Shown here: positions 44,262 to 56,330 of the stretch, in pieces | Layout of the letters: each line of letters opens with the position of its first letter | How positions within the stretch are numbered: the first letter of the stretch is position 1 | From: Paralvinella palmiformis | Taxonomy: Eukaryota > Annelida > Polychaeta > Terebellida > Alvinellidae | Assembly (NCBI GenBank): GCA_025642065.1 | Contig: JAODUP010000021.1 | Coordinates: 740,001-804,000 of the forward strand | Reading direction: 5' to 3' | DNA length: 64,000 nucleotides | The notes under the pieces: generated by a model | What the model was told of the DNA's origin: nothing | The model's input: only the letters and a program-made list of their open reading frames with translations | Databases searched by the model: none | Position numbers and translations under genes: made by a program

Positions 44262-45468
44262 CTGAAGTGGAACTTATGGTGAGATTTCTTGTGGCATGTC
44301 CAATGTCGTATCGTCCAGTGATTTTACTAGCCAACCATACCAAGTGATTAGGCTTGAAGTCGGTCCCACGTGCTGGTGTAGATAATTGTGACCACATCAA
44401 ACATTAATCAACATGATAATTAGATTTTCCTGCTGTGGTGCATGTGAGAGAAGTAATCAAGTATGTATTCACATCTGTCGGAGGAGAGTATTAACAAATC
44501 ACGGGTCCTAGTGCAGCACTCGCTGCGAATATTTGAATGAATTCCGTATATGTTCCTTGGTCGGCATGCATATAACAGCACATCGTGATTTGGAGGAATA
44601 AACACTGTCATCAGCAACAAATCTCCTGCACTTTCTCTTATTGGCACCATATTTAGCCTTCTATTTTCGGCGATTGTGTATTGTAGAAACTACTAAATTG
44701 TTAATCTAGTCTAGTTGGTGTTCCACCGAGGGCAGCACATTCCTGCATAGGCCACATATGGGAGAGCCCAATGCATCCACCGAGCTCCTGTGTACTGACA
44801 AATATCACTTTATTTTAAATGACGTTATGTGAAAGGAAGAGGCAAGTATTTGCATTCAGGCCCAGTGTGTTGACTTATCAATTAAACTTATACCAACACA
44901 CTAAACACAGCCAATCCAACTCTGGTTGTGGACCGAGGTCGGGTGTCAGTGGCACAAGTGGCTGTTCTAAATGCACGTCTGCACTTGCTGCAGCTAATTT
45001 CTCACAATTAATACTGTTTGTGATCCTAGTTCACGAGTGGTTGACAGTTGTAAGGCTTGATATCCTGAAAATGTCAAAACTTTCGTCGGAATCTGACATT
45101 TTGTCTGTCAACCGGTCAAGACGCTCGTAAACAAAGCTGTGGTTGTACGCGATGTTTGGCAAGGATGACGTCACACGATAATCGCTATCGAGTGTAGTAC
45201 GTTTTAATGGAAGTATGATAGTTGGACTTTATGGTGGTAGTGCATCTGATAGGGAAAAAATAATTGTTTGTTACGTTATATTTACTTCGAAATGTGAAAC
45301 TTCTTTTCCCGCCGTCATCTTTCACTGGAGAATCGAACAGTAAACGCAATATATCTGCTACTAGACTATGTAAAAGCTAGAAAAACAATATTAGTGACGA
45401 ACTATATGCATGAGGCTTATCTATGGGTAATAGTCCATGAATAATGATGATACATAGGAAGATACATA

Positions 45469-45472
<4 letters not shown>

Positions 45473-45531
<59 letters not shown>

Positions 45532-45539
45532 CACACACA
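45473..45539. repeat. (TA)n(CA)n microsatellite at transposon end
   Basis: TA run with one CA interruption, then CA units running straight into the terminal inverted repeat at 45540. Confidence 0.95.
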
Positions 45540-45909
45540 CACTAATCCCTCGAATAACGAGCTTAATTCGTTCCGAGAAATCACTCGTTATTCGATTTCC
45601 TCGTTATTCGATCTTAATTTTCTCAGAAGAAATAATGAAAAACCATTTAATCCGTTCCAGGCCTCCTAAAATAATCAATTTAAAAATATATTCCCGTTGA
45701 ATTACTGAAGCTTCTATGTGTTGGAAATGTTAAATGATAAGTTAGTAAGTAAGTAATTTTAGGCAGTAATTTTATTCGATGATATATACAGTAGCATTAT
45801 TACATTGTTTATCACATAATATTATTTACAATCATATACCATCATGACAACAGACAAGCACAAAGCTGTAACCTCCAAAATAAAGACCAAACATGTAGAA
45901 CATAATTGA

Positions 45910-47483
45910 TTATACGAGGAGGCGCAGTGGCCTAAAAGTTACATATTTAACCATCCATGTCCACTGTCCAAGCTTCTTAAATAAGGGTTCGGTATGAGCA
46001 TTATACTTTGATTTCGAGACGGTCCTGATTGCCTTTTTCTGTAAATTTTCTAATCTCCGTAAGTACGTTGAGTGACTACAACACCACAATAGCGTGCCAT
46101 ATGTTAAATAGGGATATATCAAGCTGTGGTATACTGTTCTCATATTGTGTGTACTTAAGATATGCCTAATTTTATTGAGGGCATATAGTTCACCAGATAT
46201 TTTTGATCTACAACTATCTATATGCTCATGCCAGTTTAGGCTTATATCTATTAGTAGTCCCAGAAATTTGATACATTTAACTCGATTAATAATTGTATTA
46301 TCTAATTTTAATACATATGTGTCCGACTTAGCACTCTTATTTTTTTAGAAAAGTACATGATGTGTTTTGCTTATATTTAAAGATAATTTATTCACCATAA
46401 ACCACTCAGCTAATGATGCAATGTGTTGCTTAACGAGTTTATATAATTCCGTAATATTTTTACCAGATACATAAATTGTTGTATCATGTGTAAATAGTAT
46501 ACATGCGGTGCACCGGAGGGATCCTGGTAAATCATTTGAGTATAAAATGAAGAGGAGTGGTCCCAATACGGATCCTGGGATACACCACAAGTTATGGGAA
46601 ATAATTTTGTATCAATACATTTATAATGGACATATTGTTTTCTCTCTGTTAGATAGCTCACGAACCACTCCAAGGCAACACCGCGTATGCCGTAATGGCA
46701 TAATGTTTTACATGAAACAATTGTGATTTATTGTATCAAAGCCATTAGAGAGGTCCAGGAACACAGAAAGAGTATAATTACTCGATTCCAATGCAAGTAG
46801 AATATCGTAAGTAAATTTTGAAACTGTTTTTATTGTGGAGTGACCTTTACGGAAGCCATATTAGTTCTTGTTCATTAACGAGTTAATTGTCATGTAATTG
46901 TACAAACGATTATGGACTATTTTTTCATATATTTTGGATATGTTAGGTAAAAGCGAAATTGGTCTATAATTTGTAAAACTTTGTTTATCTTTTGATTTAT
47001 ATATTGGTATTACTTTTGCAATTTTAAGTTTTGACGAGAAAACACCGGTTTCCATCGATTTATTTACAGCTATGCTAAGTTGTAACGAAATGACGAATTT
47101 TAGCTCCGTTAGTAATGGCGTATTCACATTGTCATGTCCACAACTCGTTTTGAGTTTTAGAGAATTTATGGTGTTTCTTATTTCTGTACTGTCAGTATGA
47201 CGAAAATATAGAGATGTTGCTTTCTTACATGTCGACATGTAGGTTTGATAATTTGTGCTGGACGGTGATATATTAGAAGCATATTTAGGTCCAATCTCAG
47301 AGAAAAATTCGTTAAATATTTGTCTGCAATGTAAGTGGGGTCGTTTTCAATTGTGTTATCTATTTTGAATGAATTTGATATTAATCTTTTGTAATTTTTT
47401 CTATTGAGTATCTCATTTAATGTGCTCCATGTTTTTTTAATGTTTGATTTGTATTGTTGAAACAAGTTACCATAATATACCAT
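45910..47483 (-). pseudogene. LINE ORF2 reverse transcriptase, broken
   Basis: Motifs in order on the minus strand: LKLKTSCGHDNV, KVIPIYKSKDKQSFTNYRPI, LLPNISKIYEKIVHNRL, SVLGPLLFILYSNDLPG and the active-site region ILFTHDTTIYVSG. The usual FADDT is FTHDT here, so one catalytic Asp is lost. Towards the 3' end come LIYPYLTYGTLLW and LQKKAIRTVSKSKYNAHTEP. The parts lie in at least three frames. Confidence 0.9.
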
Positions 47484-48032
47484 AATATATCTCCCTTTGC
47501 TTACGTTTGATTCTGGTAAAGTTATTTCTGTAAGTTATATATTTAACATGTTCCCGTGATACGTTTTCTTTACCCAATTGCTTTTTATAAAGTTTATCTA
47601 AGTGTTTTGATGAGTGTAGGATTCCGGGGGTTATACATGGTTCTCGTATTACATGTTTGGCAGATATTTTGGTTATCTTTTTAGGTGCAAAATATTCTAT
47701 AACATCATTTATTTAATCTATAATTATGTTGTAACACGTTTCAGCATCACTTGAGTTTAAACCAGACCAATCTGATTTTGATAAGGCCTCACAAATTTGT
47801 TGATACGTGTTGTTATTGAATGTTCTATGCTCAAAGATTAAAGGCTCAGTTTTCATGGATTTATATTTTTCGGAAAACAAGAACACTGGTAAATGATCTG
47901 ATATATTAATTAATATTATGCCTGATGTTAATTTAATTTCTTTACTTGTTTTTATGTATATATTATCAATAAGAGTGGCAGTACTATGCGTTATTCTGGT
48001 TGGCTTTGTAATTGTAGGTAAGAAGCCTGCAT

Positions 48033-48554
48033 TTAGGAAAGGTCCATCAACTCAGAAACATGTGCTTGATTTTTATATTTGAGGTAATTGAACAGAATGT
48101 CTTTTTGAATAATCGATAATATTTCACTGGTATTATGAACTCGGTATATTTCACCAAAGATACAATTTACAGTTTTTGAGTGAGCCTCCACAAATATTGA
48201 TTCAAATTTACCGTCGATATTAACAGAAATATCATCACGGATAATGTAATTTAAATCATCCCTGATGTACATAGCAACACCACCCCGTGAACCAGCCTGT
48301 CTATTTCTGCAGACTAATTTATAACCCGGGATTGTATAAAATACATAGTTGTTATCAGTTAAGAATGTTTCACACAGCATTATGCAATGCATATTAATTT
48401 TTATATCGTGGAATCGAGAGATTATTTCTTTCAGCTCTCTAAATTTGTTTGGCAAACTGCGAATATTAAAATGCATTGTATAATATTTGAAATTTTGTGC
48501 ATTTGTCAATATTGTTGTACTGATTTGTTCGATTTCACAGTAGTTACTGTCCAT
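48033..48554 (-). pseudogene. LINE ORF2 endonuclease domain
   Basis: About 170 codons open on the minus strand with the AP-endonuclease pattern: HFNIRSLPNKFRELKEII, then CIMLCETFLTDNN (the metal-binding Glu in CETFL), then CRNRQAGSRGGVAMYIRDDL and SIFVEAHS. The family's later His motif is not in this frame because the frame ends. Confidence 0.85.
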
Positions 48555-49677
48555 GTGGAAAGCATCCAGAAGAAAATCTCTCCATCATTGTCATCATAAT
48601 AGTTATTTAACAGACAGTTGAGGTTGTGATCATCATCATCTTCAATATTCAATTTATCGTTTTGATTGAAATAAAAAGATTAGGTTTATTCTCATTACAT
48701 TCCCTATAATTCCATTTTATGCTTAAATATTCAATAGCACACCTTGGACAGCAGACAAAGCGGTGAAACGTGTAACCCCGCAATAGACTAATTACACATA
48801 TAAAACAAAACATAATTAAAACATGCATAGTCAAATAGTATAATTATACAAGACAAAATATCAAATCAAGACAAAAACACAGTTTGGCCGTTCCATGAAT
48901 TAATTACAAAGAAAGTAATTTACAGTTTCCTGGTGTGTTGGCAGTACAAACATAAACCATTTTAGCTGCTTCAGTGAAGCATAAAACTGCGTGTACGCCG
49001 CCAACATACAAGGGAGGCCAAGAATATCGATCAGATTTAAGTAGGAGTAGAAGAAAGATTTTAAGAGTTTATGTTTTCTCAATTGTCAAAACATATACAT
49101 GCATACAAACAAACTAGTATACAGTACACTGTATCGAAATAAACTAAATACTGTAATGGTATCCAGGTTAATTAGCAGTTTCGTTTTATTTACATTGTAA
49201 GCAAAGATTCAATATAATATATCTTATTATGTTCAAGAATTAATATTTTTGTTCGTGGATAACAGAGGCATATGCGAAGATTTATGTGTTTATAATATTT
49301 CATATTGTTTTATGTACCGCGTGATTTACAGGGGATCTACTGTTTTGGTCAATGAGGTTTTTTACGTCTAAAATAGGCTACCTGTATTCGACCGCTAATA
49401 TAACTAACTCAGGTCTCATGGACCATCAACCTGAAGGGGGCTTAGATACGTTGAAGTTTCAAAAACAAATTGTTAAACATTATGCGTCAATATATCATCG
49501 ATAAAGATTATAAGTGATCCCAGCATACACATAGTAATATCACTAAACATAAGGCATTTACAACAACAGGAGAATATTAATCATTACCATAGTACATGAT
49601 TATATGCATACGTGTATATTATTGCGTACACGTGTAGAGTATATTACATCACGCAAGTATCAGTGGCACTTACAGTT

Positions 49678-50768
49678 TTAAATTGGCGTTACTACATGCT
49701 TGTCTTGCGTGGTCAAACCGTGCTTTGTCAATATGATGGTAATTTGCATGGCTTTGAGTAGCTGAAGGCCGACACCGTCGTCACCATCCGAATCAAAATT
49801 CGAATTGATAGCACCTCCACTGCCTTTGTACCGACGGGCATAAATGCGGTGCGTCGCAGCTGCAATGCCGTCTAATTTCAGTGATTGCTCCAGAACTATT
49901 GACACATCCTCTATGTTGTTTACATCAGCAACATAGCCAGTAAAGGTACTGCCTCCGTCGGTGATTTTATCTCCAATAGCAATGGTGAAATTGGGGATAT
50001 TTTCATCAGCGGAGTCAACACACGGTAAAGTAGGTATCAGGAATTTAGACTGTAGCCGTCCCTTTACATACAATTTACCATTTGCAAGATGGGCTTTATT
50101 GGCAGGATTTTGCCGTTTTTGCTTGAACATATTGGTTACGCTCCCTGATTTCGGCAGGCACTTGATGTAATGTTTGGTATCTCTTAAGTCTATTATCTGA
50201 GTATCGTAGAACCATGCCCAGTTCATCAGCAACAGGGAACGTCGCGATAATTTGTCTGCTCGTTTCAGTTCTACGGATCCCTAAACGATGGGCTACAGGG
50301 ATATATACGTCTTTAGCATGTGGAATGCTAAGGACACTTCGGAGAAAGTGCTTTATTATTGATGCACAATTTTCTCCTTCAGCCTCGGTACAAATATCGC
50401 TCGATTTAGGGTCAAAGCTAAAAATAATATTGTTTCTCATTGAACGTGTCCCCAAGTCAAGAATACGGCTCTGCAGACGCTTATTTAGAGTATCAGTTCT
50501 GATCAGTCGATCTTCTTAAAAGTTCGACTCTCTGTTCAAGAGATGTTACATTTTCTTCAAGTTCTCCATTCAAACGAATCAGTGCACTCACCTTACTGTC
50601 CAGTGCTTTAATTTCAACTGTTATGTCCTCCTTTATGGTATGTAGCAATATCCAAAGGCTTTCAGGAATATCATCTGGTCTTTCCTCCAATATTGTTGTA
50701 TCTGCTTGCTTTTTATCCGCTATTTTCTTTGGCTTTCCCATACTGTTTACAGAGGAACACACGAACAC
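49678..50768 (-). pseudogene. LINE ORF1 with RRM-like and IMPACT-like parts
   Basis: Three overlapping minus-strand frames form one ORF1 broken by two frameshifts. 50768-50493 encodes a coiled coil (IKALDSKVSALIRLNGELEE). 50455-50096 resembles the L1 ORF1/transposase_22 RRM region (RNNIIFSFDP, VYIPVAHRLGIRRT, RQIIATFPV). The third frame continues with NPANKAHLANGKLYVKGRL. It then runs into GGSTFTGYVADVNNIEDVSI, ATHRIYARRY and DSDGDDGVGLQLLKAMQ, which follows the order of motifs of the UPF0029/IMPACT family (Ser-x-Phe, ATHN-AYR, DDGE-AG-LL). The IMPACT-like reading is by eye. Confidence 0.65.
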
Positions 50769-51607
50769 TATATAAGTTGCTCACTTACCCAGGTAACACG
50801 ATATAGCGTACGCTTGTTGTGGTGGTTTGAGTTGATCATGGTCTTATTACAAAGTTACAATATGGCCATTGCCTATGATGAAATACGTAGCAATCTCTTC
50901 CGAAATATCGCACTTTTTGTTCACTTTGTCTATTAATTATGTTAATCGATTCGACATTCCTGACCTCACTGTGTCAATGATCCGATATTTTGTCGTATTG
51001 GGTGTCTACTGCATGCTCCTCGTGGTATATTTCTACGATTTTAGCAGCAGATTCAAAACACGTCCGTTCTAGCCAAAATCAGCTCAACTTAAAAGTAAAC
51101 TAAACTAAAATAAACACACAGTAAATGTATTATAAAATCATCCTGAAAAAGACAGATTATTGAAGTGTAATGAGACAGTGAACGTCAGCTTACAATGGCT
51201 GGATCAACGAACTGGCATACAGGAGACGAAATGGGGTTAGAGTTTGGGAGGAGAATCCTCTCCAGCGGAGGGAAGCCTCGTCTCCTTCCTGTTCCTCGAG
51301 TTACACCTGAAACCAAGGGTTATCTATGGGTGTCAAAACCAATCCGCCACTCCTTTTTCGCGCATTTGCACTTTGACACTGCTGAGCCAGAACTTACTAA
51401 AGAAATACTCAAACGACCTTTTTTGAGACTTAGCACTTCCATTTTTAGCACTTACTTTTACAACTTTTTTCTCTTTCTCTTTGTTTCCATTAGACGGCTC
51501 CAATGATACAATTTCCACTGTTGGCTCTGTCGCCAGCTCAACAACCTCTGGCTCTACACTTGGTTCTTGCAGGTACACACTGAGCATCGCATAAATATGT
51601 CTATAAC

Positions 51608-51871
51608 GTACATACATGAAGTTTATTGGTGTCCATGTGTTGAAATAAATATGCAGTGGTGCTAGTTAGCCATAATAAAGCTAAAATTTCCATCTGTAGT
51701 ACATGTTTTGTGTGATTTTATGTGTAATTTGTGAATGATAACATTCAGTATGTTTATCAAGTATATAGTGCTTTGTTTAAAAATTGTGTATATGTCTGTA
51801 CATTTTTTGCAAGTTTCATTAAAAAGATTGCACATACATGATGTTTACTGATGTCCATGTGTTGAAATAAA
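51608..51871. repeat. Direct repeat pair, about 223 bp apart
   Basis: 51608-51648 and 51831-51871 are nearly identical, sharing GATGTCCATGTGTTGAAATA (GGTGTCC in the first copy). They lie inside the pogo-like TIR pair. Confidence 0.7.
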
Positions 51872-52017
51872 TGGTTTATTGATTTTTAGATGGTTGTCTT
51901 TTGATTATCAAACACTAATAGCGATCAGTAACATATATTGCATTAATTAATATCTGATTATGGCATAATCTTTCTGGGGAGAGGAAAACACCTCTACATT
52001 CACACATAATGAGACTG

Positions 52018-52250
52018 GTCTACCCCAGTCCGGTTTTGTCATACGAAATGTCCAAGTAATAGACAATCTGATATAAAGAAAAATTAGACTCCTCAGAATG
52101 GTTTAGTCACGCGAAATAACTTCCTATTCTATTAATAAACAATCAGATATAAAGGAAAAAGAACACGGAAAAGGAGACTGGTCTCCCCCAGTCTGGTTTT
52201 GTATACAGTCTGGTTTTGTCAAACGAAATCACTTTATATTCTGGCACATA
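52018..52250. repeat. Degenerate tandem repeat with GGTTTTGTCA motif
   Basis: Units begin GGTTTTGTCATACGAAAT, GGTTTAGTCACGCGAAAT and GGTTTTGTCAAACGAAAT and share ATAGACAATCTGATATAAAG. GAGACTGGTCT.CCCCAGTC occurs twice. It lies inside the pogo-like TIR pair. Confidence 0.65.
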
Positions 52251-52612
52251 TGATGATACTATAGTCATATTTTGTCATAACTACATTCTGAAATGTTGAA
52301 TAAATTAGTACGCAAGATTTATTCAATACGATTAGATCTATACGATTTTCTAATCACATACACAGTCTACGGATACAAGCTGCGCAGTTACGAGAACACA
52401 AACTCAGCACGGCTACAAACGGAGACCGTGACTCCGGGCTGTCTCACTAACCACCGACGCGGACTGTTCGAGTTTGCCGATACATGTACCCGCTTAATTA
52501 TCGCTCGCTATACGATTTGACGCTCGTTAATCGAGATTTATTATGAGTAAAAGTGTTGCTCGTACTACGAGTTACTAGTTAATCGGGATTCTCGTTATTC
52601 GGGGGTTCACTG

Positions 52613-52614
52613 TA

Positions 52615-52672
<58 letters not shown>
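52613..52672. repeat. (TG)n(TA)n microsatellite at transposon end
   Basis: TATG, then TG units, then TA units, directly after the right inverted repeat. It mirrors the (TA)n(CA)n tract at the left end. Confidence 0.95.
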
Positions 52673-52675
<3 letters not shown>

Positions 52676-52919
52676 ATTACATTTGGATATTTTTTTTGTT
52701 ACCAGCTATAAACCATTTTGTACAATAATAATATTTTTTGCGGTTCTCATTTAGTTTTTCTAAACCAACAGTCCTTACACGAGACTGTATTTTTTTAAAG
52801 ATTTATTTGCGCAAAAACGCCGTTTTGAATGCGAGCCCTACAATTAAAGCTCTTTAACTTTACGCATATAGTGCCGCTCTTCATATAGTAATGACTCCTG
52901 GGCGCTTGACGAGAATCTC

Positions 52920-54470
52920 GTGACATTGATGAAATGTTTGAAACAAAGAAGAATGATCTGTGTACAAAATACTGTTGATGAACTAGCAGGTGATACAGCC
53001 ATCGATTATCAGGAGCACATTTGCAGCTCGATTGACAGCTTGGCAGACATATACAGCAGATTTCACGGTGAACTTTTCCAAGTCTGTCGTTCTCGGCTCA
53101 TCCAGAAGATTTCCAAATGCATAAGTGACTGATGCGCTGCAGACCTCGCAGCCATACAGTTGATAAACAAAGAAATCACTGAATTAACTGAATTGCCATC
53201 ATCACCCTTTGGATACCATAGCTTCATGAGCAAGAACAGCATCGAAGAAGATCGATGGAACAATGACAGGCCATCTACATGGAAAAGACTGCTTTGTTGC
53301 GAATGCTATTCTGCAAATGAACAAACTCCGATTTAAAGATGGAAAGGGAGATCCAAAGGGCTTTGTATTACTATCTTATATAAAATGGGCTGCGTAAGGG
53401 ATTAATAGATCGTTACCGTGGAAATCGGCTACATGTTTTGTTTAACCTGTGTGGTATTTATCATGAATATCATTCCATATTTGTTCATTTCTTACGTACA
53501 GGCACATGTCCCATTGAAATGCAGGCCGTTGACCTGTTTGGTAAACTGCTGTATGGCCCCTGGGTGCATCGCTTCTATACGTCTTCGGAGTCAGAAATAA
53601 GTCACGTAGATGCAATTGGCGAGATTCGTGGTGTGCTACGGGGACTGCGTGAAAGAATTAGCGATCCAATGAGCTTATTCCGGATGAAGGTAGATTTATT
53701 TGGTCGTGATCTGAACAGCAGTGACAGAACCCTCATACTACTGAGAGAATTGCCCTTAGAAGATAGGATCAAGCTCTTCACTCAGATGATGAAGGCCATC
53801 CTTCAGTCCACTGCCCAGGTCCTCGAGCGGCAGTACAGGAAATATTTTGATCTCACCATAACTAACAAACTGAGAGAGGAAACATTATCTCCACGATCGC
53901 ATAATATAGATGCCGAAAAAGTGACGGGGATGTTTAGTGCCCTGCTGGATAGGGCTCCACATGCGACTGTTGGTTACCTAAGGTCAAAGAAAAATAGGAG
54001 CATGGAGTATCTAGATAATTTGTCTCACGGCCAGCGTGAACATGTGATACAATTTGTTATACCTGTTGCACGAAACAGAAAAAAATAAAGCGCCAGCTGG
54101 ATCTACAATTAGAAATGGCTGCGAGGCAGGCCAAAAAACAAGAACGCCGTGAAACAGCTGAAAGAAGCAAGCTGCAAAAGAAGCTTCAGAAGCTAGATCA
54201 TTTCCCTGATTTAGATGGGGAAAAGTTGGCAATTCTCCAGAAAATGCTCGAAGGCACTGTTGTTGGTCTGCCTATATGCCATGTTTGGACGGTGGATGGT
54301 AGCCTCCAAATATACAATGGAAAAATAGAAAAACTCAAAGTTGGAAAATCCACCAAGAAGTATGTGGTCGCATGCTGGCTAACGGACGAAACATATGACA
54401 GTGCAGTAGATTATGAATTATCAATCTATGACCTGGCTTGTGATTTTGTGCTCGGAGACTTAGTTTTTTA
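52920..54470 (+). pseudogene. Frameshifted unrecognised coding unit
   Basis: A plus-strand protein-like sequence continues through at least four frame segments. An initial segment (52920-53130) includes SSIDSLADIYSRFHGELFQV. Then 53255-53396 includes HGKDCFVANAILQMNKLRF. 53385-54088 is the longest part, open without a stop: RYRGNRLHVLFNLCGIYHEY, LFGKLLYGPWVHRFYTSSES, MSLFRMKVDLFGRDLN. A final segment (54092-54470) starts RQLDLQLEMAARQAKKQERR and ends at TAG. The last break is one base in an A7 run at 54079-54085; reading through it joins a coiled coil to the main part. The RGNR...H(V)LF motif with a later VTGPW/YGPW-type motif recalls a multicopy, transposon-associated family of unknown function in invertebrates and fish; I do not know its name. 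Confidence 0.55.
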
Positions 54471-54612
54471 GACATTAGTTAATTATTTAGACATCAGTTA
54501 GTTAGTTATACATCAGTTAGTTATTTGGACATCAGTTAGTTTTTTAGACATCAGGTAGTTATTTAGGCATTAGGTAGTTATTTAGGCATCACTTAGTTAT
54601 TTAGACATCACA
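54471..54612. repeat. 19-bp tandem repeat after the coding unit
   Basis: About seven variants of ACATCAGTTAGTTATTTAG follow the TAG stop of the coding unit directly, so the array begins exactly where coding sequence ends. Confidence 0.9.
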
Positions 54613-55059
54613 TGTAGAGTATCGTGTTAATATTTTGTAAGTGAACATTTTCATGATGTTGTGCAAGAATAATCACATAAACCCATAAACAACTTATTCT
54701 GTTGTGTTTGTTATTAAATGGTGATGAACTGCTGAAAACTTGAAGCTATTTCATTAAAAATTACCTTCCCATTCATATCCATGTTAAATAAGTAACCATA
54801 AATCCGACATTTTTGAAGAAGTAAAAAGTCTTTAACTTCCTTAATATTTGAGCTATAATCATGAAACAGATATTATTTGAATGTTTATTTCTTGTTTTTC
54901 AATGTGTATTAAAAAATCAGTGCTCTATCTTTAATTTACTTTTTTTGTCACGTACCTACATCTACTAGATCTAGATATTCCAGTCAAGTCGGTGAACTTA
55001 TGATAAGGTTTGGACCTTGGACTTGGTTTGGCTTCCGAGTTGTTTTTGATAATTATCTC
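54613..55059. other. No recognisable feature
   Basis: AT-rich sequence after the tandem repeat; no coding motif recognised. Confidence 0.4.
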
Positions 55060-55564
55060 AAAGTAGAGTAGACGGTTGCAAGTCGTTTGGTCGCCATTAC
55101 CAGTTCGTCGCCAATATAAAAGGTCATTTCGTAACCGACCAAAAGTCGTAGTAGCATTAATTAATAGATCTAGATATGCATAACCAACGGACAGAAATGG
55201 GACAAGAACGCACAATTGAAAAAAAATAGTTTAATAAAGGAAGCACAGATAAAAATTGAATAGACTGGTCATAGACAGCATATTATAAATTGACACAAAT
55301 AAATAAAAACACACATTAAGCTAAATTAATTTATTTAAAAGAAAAATCACGAGGAAAAATTAACAGCATATAATCAAAAGTATTCATTCATTCACAGATA
55401 CAGAACGACCATTCACATGTGCACACTGTTTCAACAACTCCTTAAGTCTTAACCGAGATATCTCCTGCAATCATCTCGGACCATGATTTAGTAATAATTT
55501 CCTGTGATTTGTTGAAATTTGGGTACCAATATCGCAAGGCCACATCACTGGAAATGAATTGTAC

Positions 55565-56110
55565 TTAGGTACTAACGTAGGTTGCCTCTGTTTGTAGTAC
55601 TTGGATGAATTCATACAGATTTAGAAACTTTTGGCTCTTGGCGCCACTGTTCAGCCTCTTGTGCCATCCTTCGATATCGTTGTTTGTTTGAAATTGCTGC
55701 TCAAAAATGGACTATGAAGAGATTGAAAAAATACTGTTGGTCATCCACTGTCGTTTGAAGTATGTCAGCAGCTGACTCGGTGGCTTTGGTAGATCGGTAG
55801 CCTCAATTATTCCAAATATGGACGAAATGTAGGCTGCCGAGAGAAACAGTATGACCATCAGTCTACGGTGCTCGTTTTCCAATTGTACACTATCTGCATG
55901 CCAAGTTCTTGGAACTTGTGCCACACTGTTTGCGTAAAATGAAAAACACAACCCCTCAGTTGCACGTTTATTAATACCTGGCTTCCAGGTTGCAACCTCA
56001 AAATCTGCTGTGATACTATCTACAGTTGGTACACTGGGCAGTTGGTCCAGCACTGTCCTGAAGACAGCGCCACAATCAGCCTTTGCCTTCCCAGACATCA
56101 CAACGAACAT
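55565..56110 (-). pseudogene. MULE transposase relic 2
   Basis: The minus strand encodes VVMSGKAKADCGAVFRTVLD and SVPTVDSITADFEVATWKPG, the region with the catalytic Asp of the ADFE motif. A deleted or scrambled middle follows, then LLTYFKRQWMTNSIF. After a frameshift, 55692-55565 continues with TNNDIEGWHKRLNSGAKSQK, the same C-terminal motif as relic 1 (NNDVEGWHSRL). Sequence differences to relic 1 are large, so the two come from different lineages of the superfamily. Confidence 0.8.
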
Positions 56111-56294
56111 AGAGGGAATAATTTCATATTTACTCCCGATCTCACAAGTGTGAATCTAAAATAATTGGGTGAAAGGCGCTCGAACCAGACAAAATATTCT
56201 ATCAACATACCAAAACTTCGTAGTTCTATGTTTGATAAATTATGAAAAAGTAATTGAAACACAAAACTGTTGGTGAAAATTAGCTTGAATGTCA

Positions 56295-56330
56295 TTATAT
56301 ATATGTATATATATATATATATATATATAC
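56295..56330. repeat. (TA)n microsatellite
   Basis: TA run with one TGTA interruption, inside the candidate MULE. Confidence 0.9.

Larger units (their letters stand above)
45850..50770 (-). mobile_element. LINE, nearly full length, frameshifted
   Basis: A non-LTR retrotransposon read from 50.77 kb down to about 45.85 kb. ORF1 is at 50768-49678, then about 1.1 kb without recognised domains, then ORF2 with an AP endonuclease at 48554-48033 and reverse transcriptase at 47483-45910. The order and motifs fit the Jockey/CR1-like part of the LINE tree, but no clade is claimed. Several frameshifts and stops make it inactive. Confidence 0.85.
45540..52612. mobile_element. pogo-like terminal inverted repeat pair, 7.07 kb
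   Basis: The left end CACTAATCCCTCGAATAAC and the right end (reverse complement) CAGTGAACCCCCGAATAAC agree at 18 of 22 positions. Internal motifs such as CTCGTTATTCG recur near both ends. The right end is followed by TA; the left TA is not seen because the flank is (CA)n. The element encloses a LINE in the minus orientation and no recognised transposase, so it is probably a non-autonomous or gutted element enlarged by the LINE insertion. Pogo/Tigger assignment is inferred from the ends. Confidence 0.6.

Noticed and set aside
51195..51617. Overlapping open frames on both strands (103 and 94 codons)
   Set aside because: The minus frame (Lys/Glu-rich) looks somewhat protein-like, but it has no recognisable motif and sits among repeats inside the pogo-like element; not supported as a gene.
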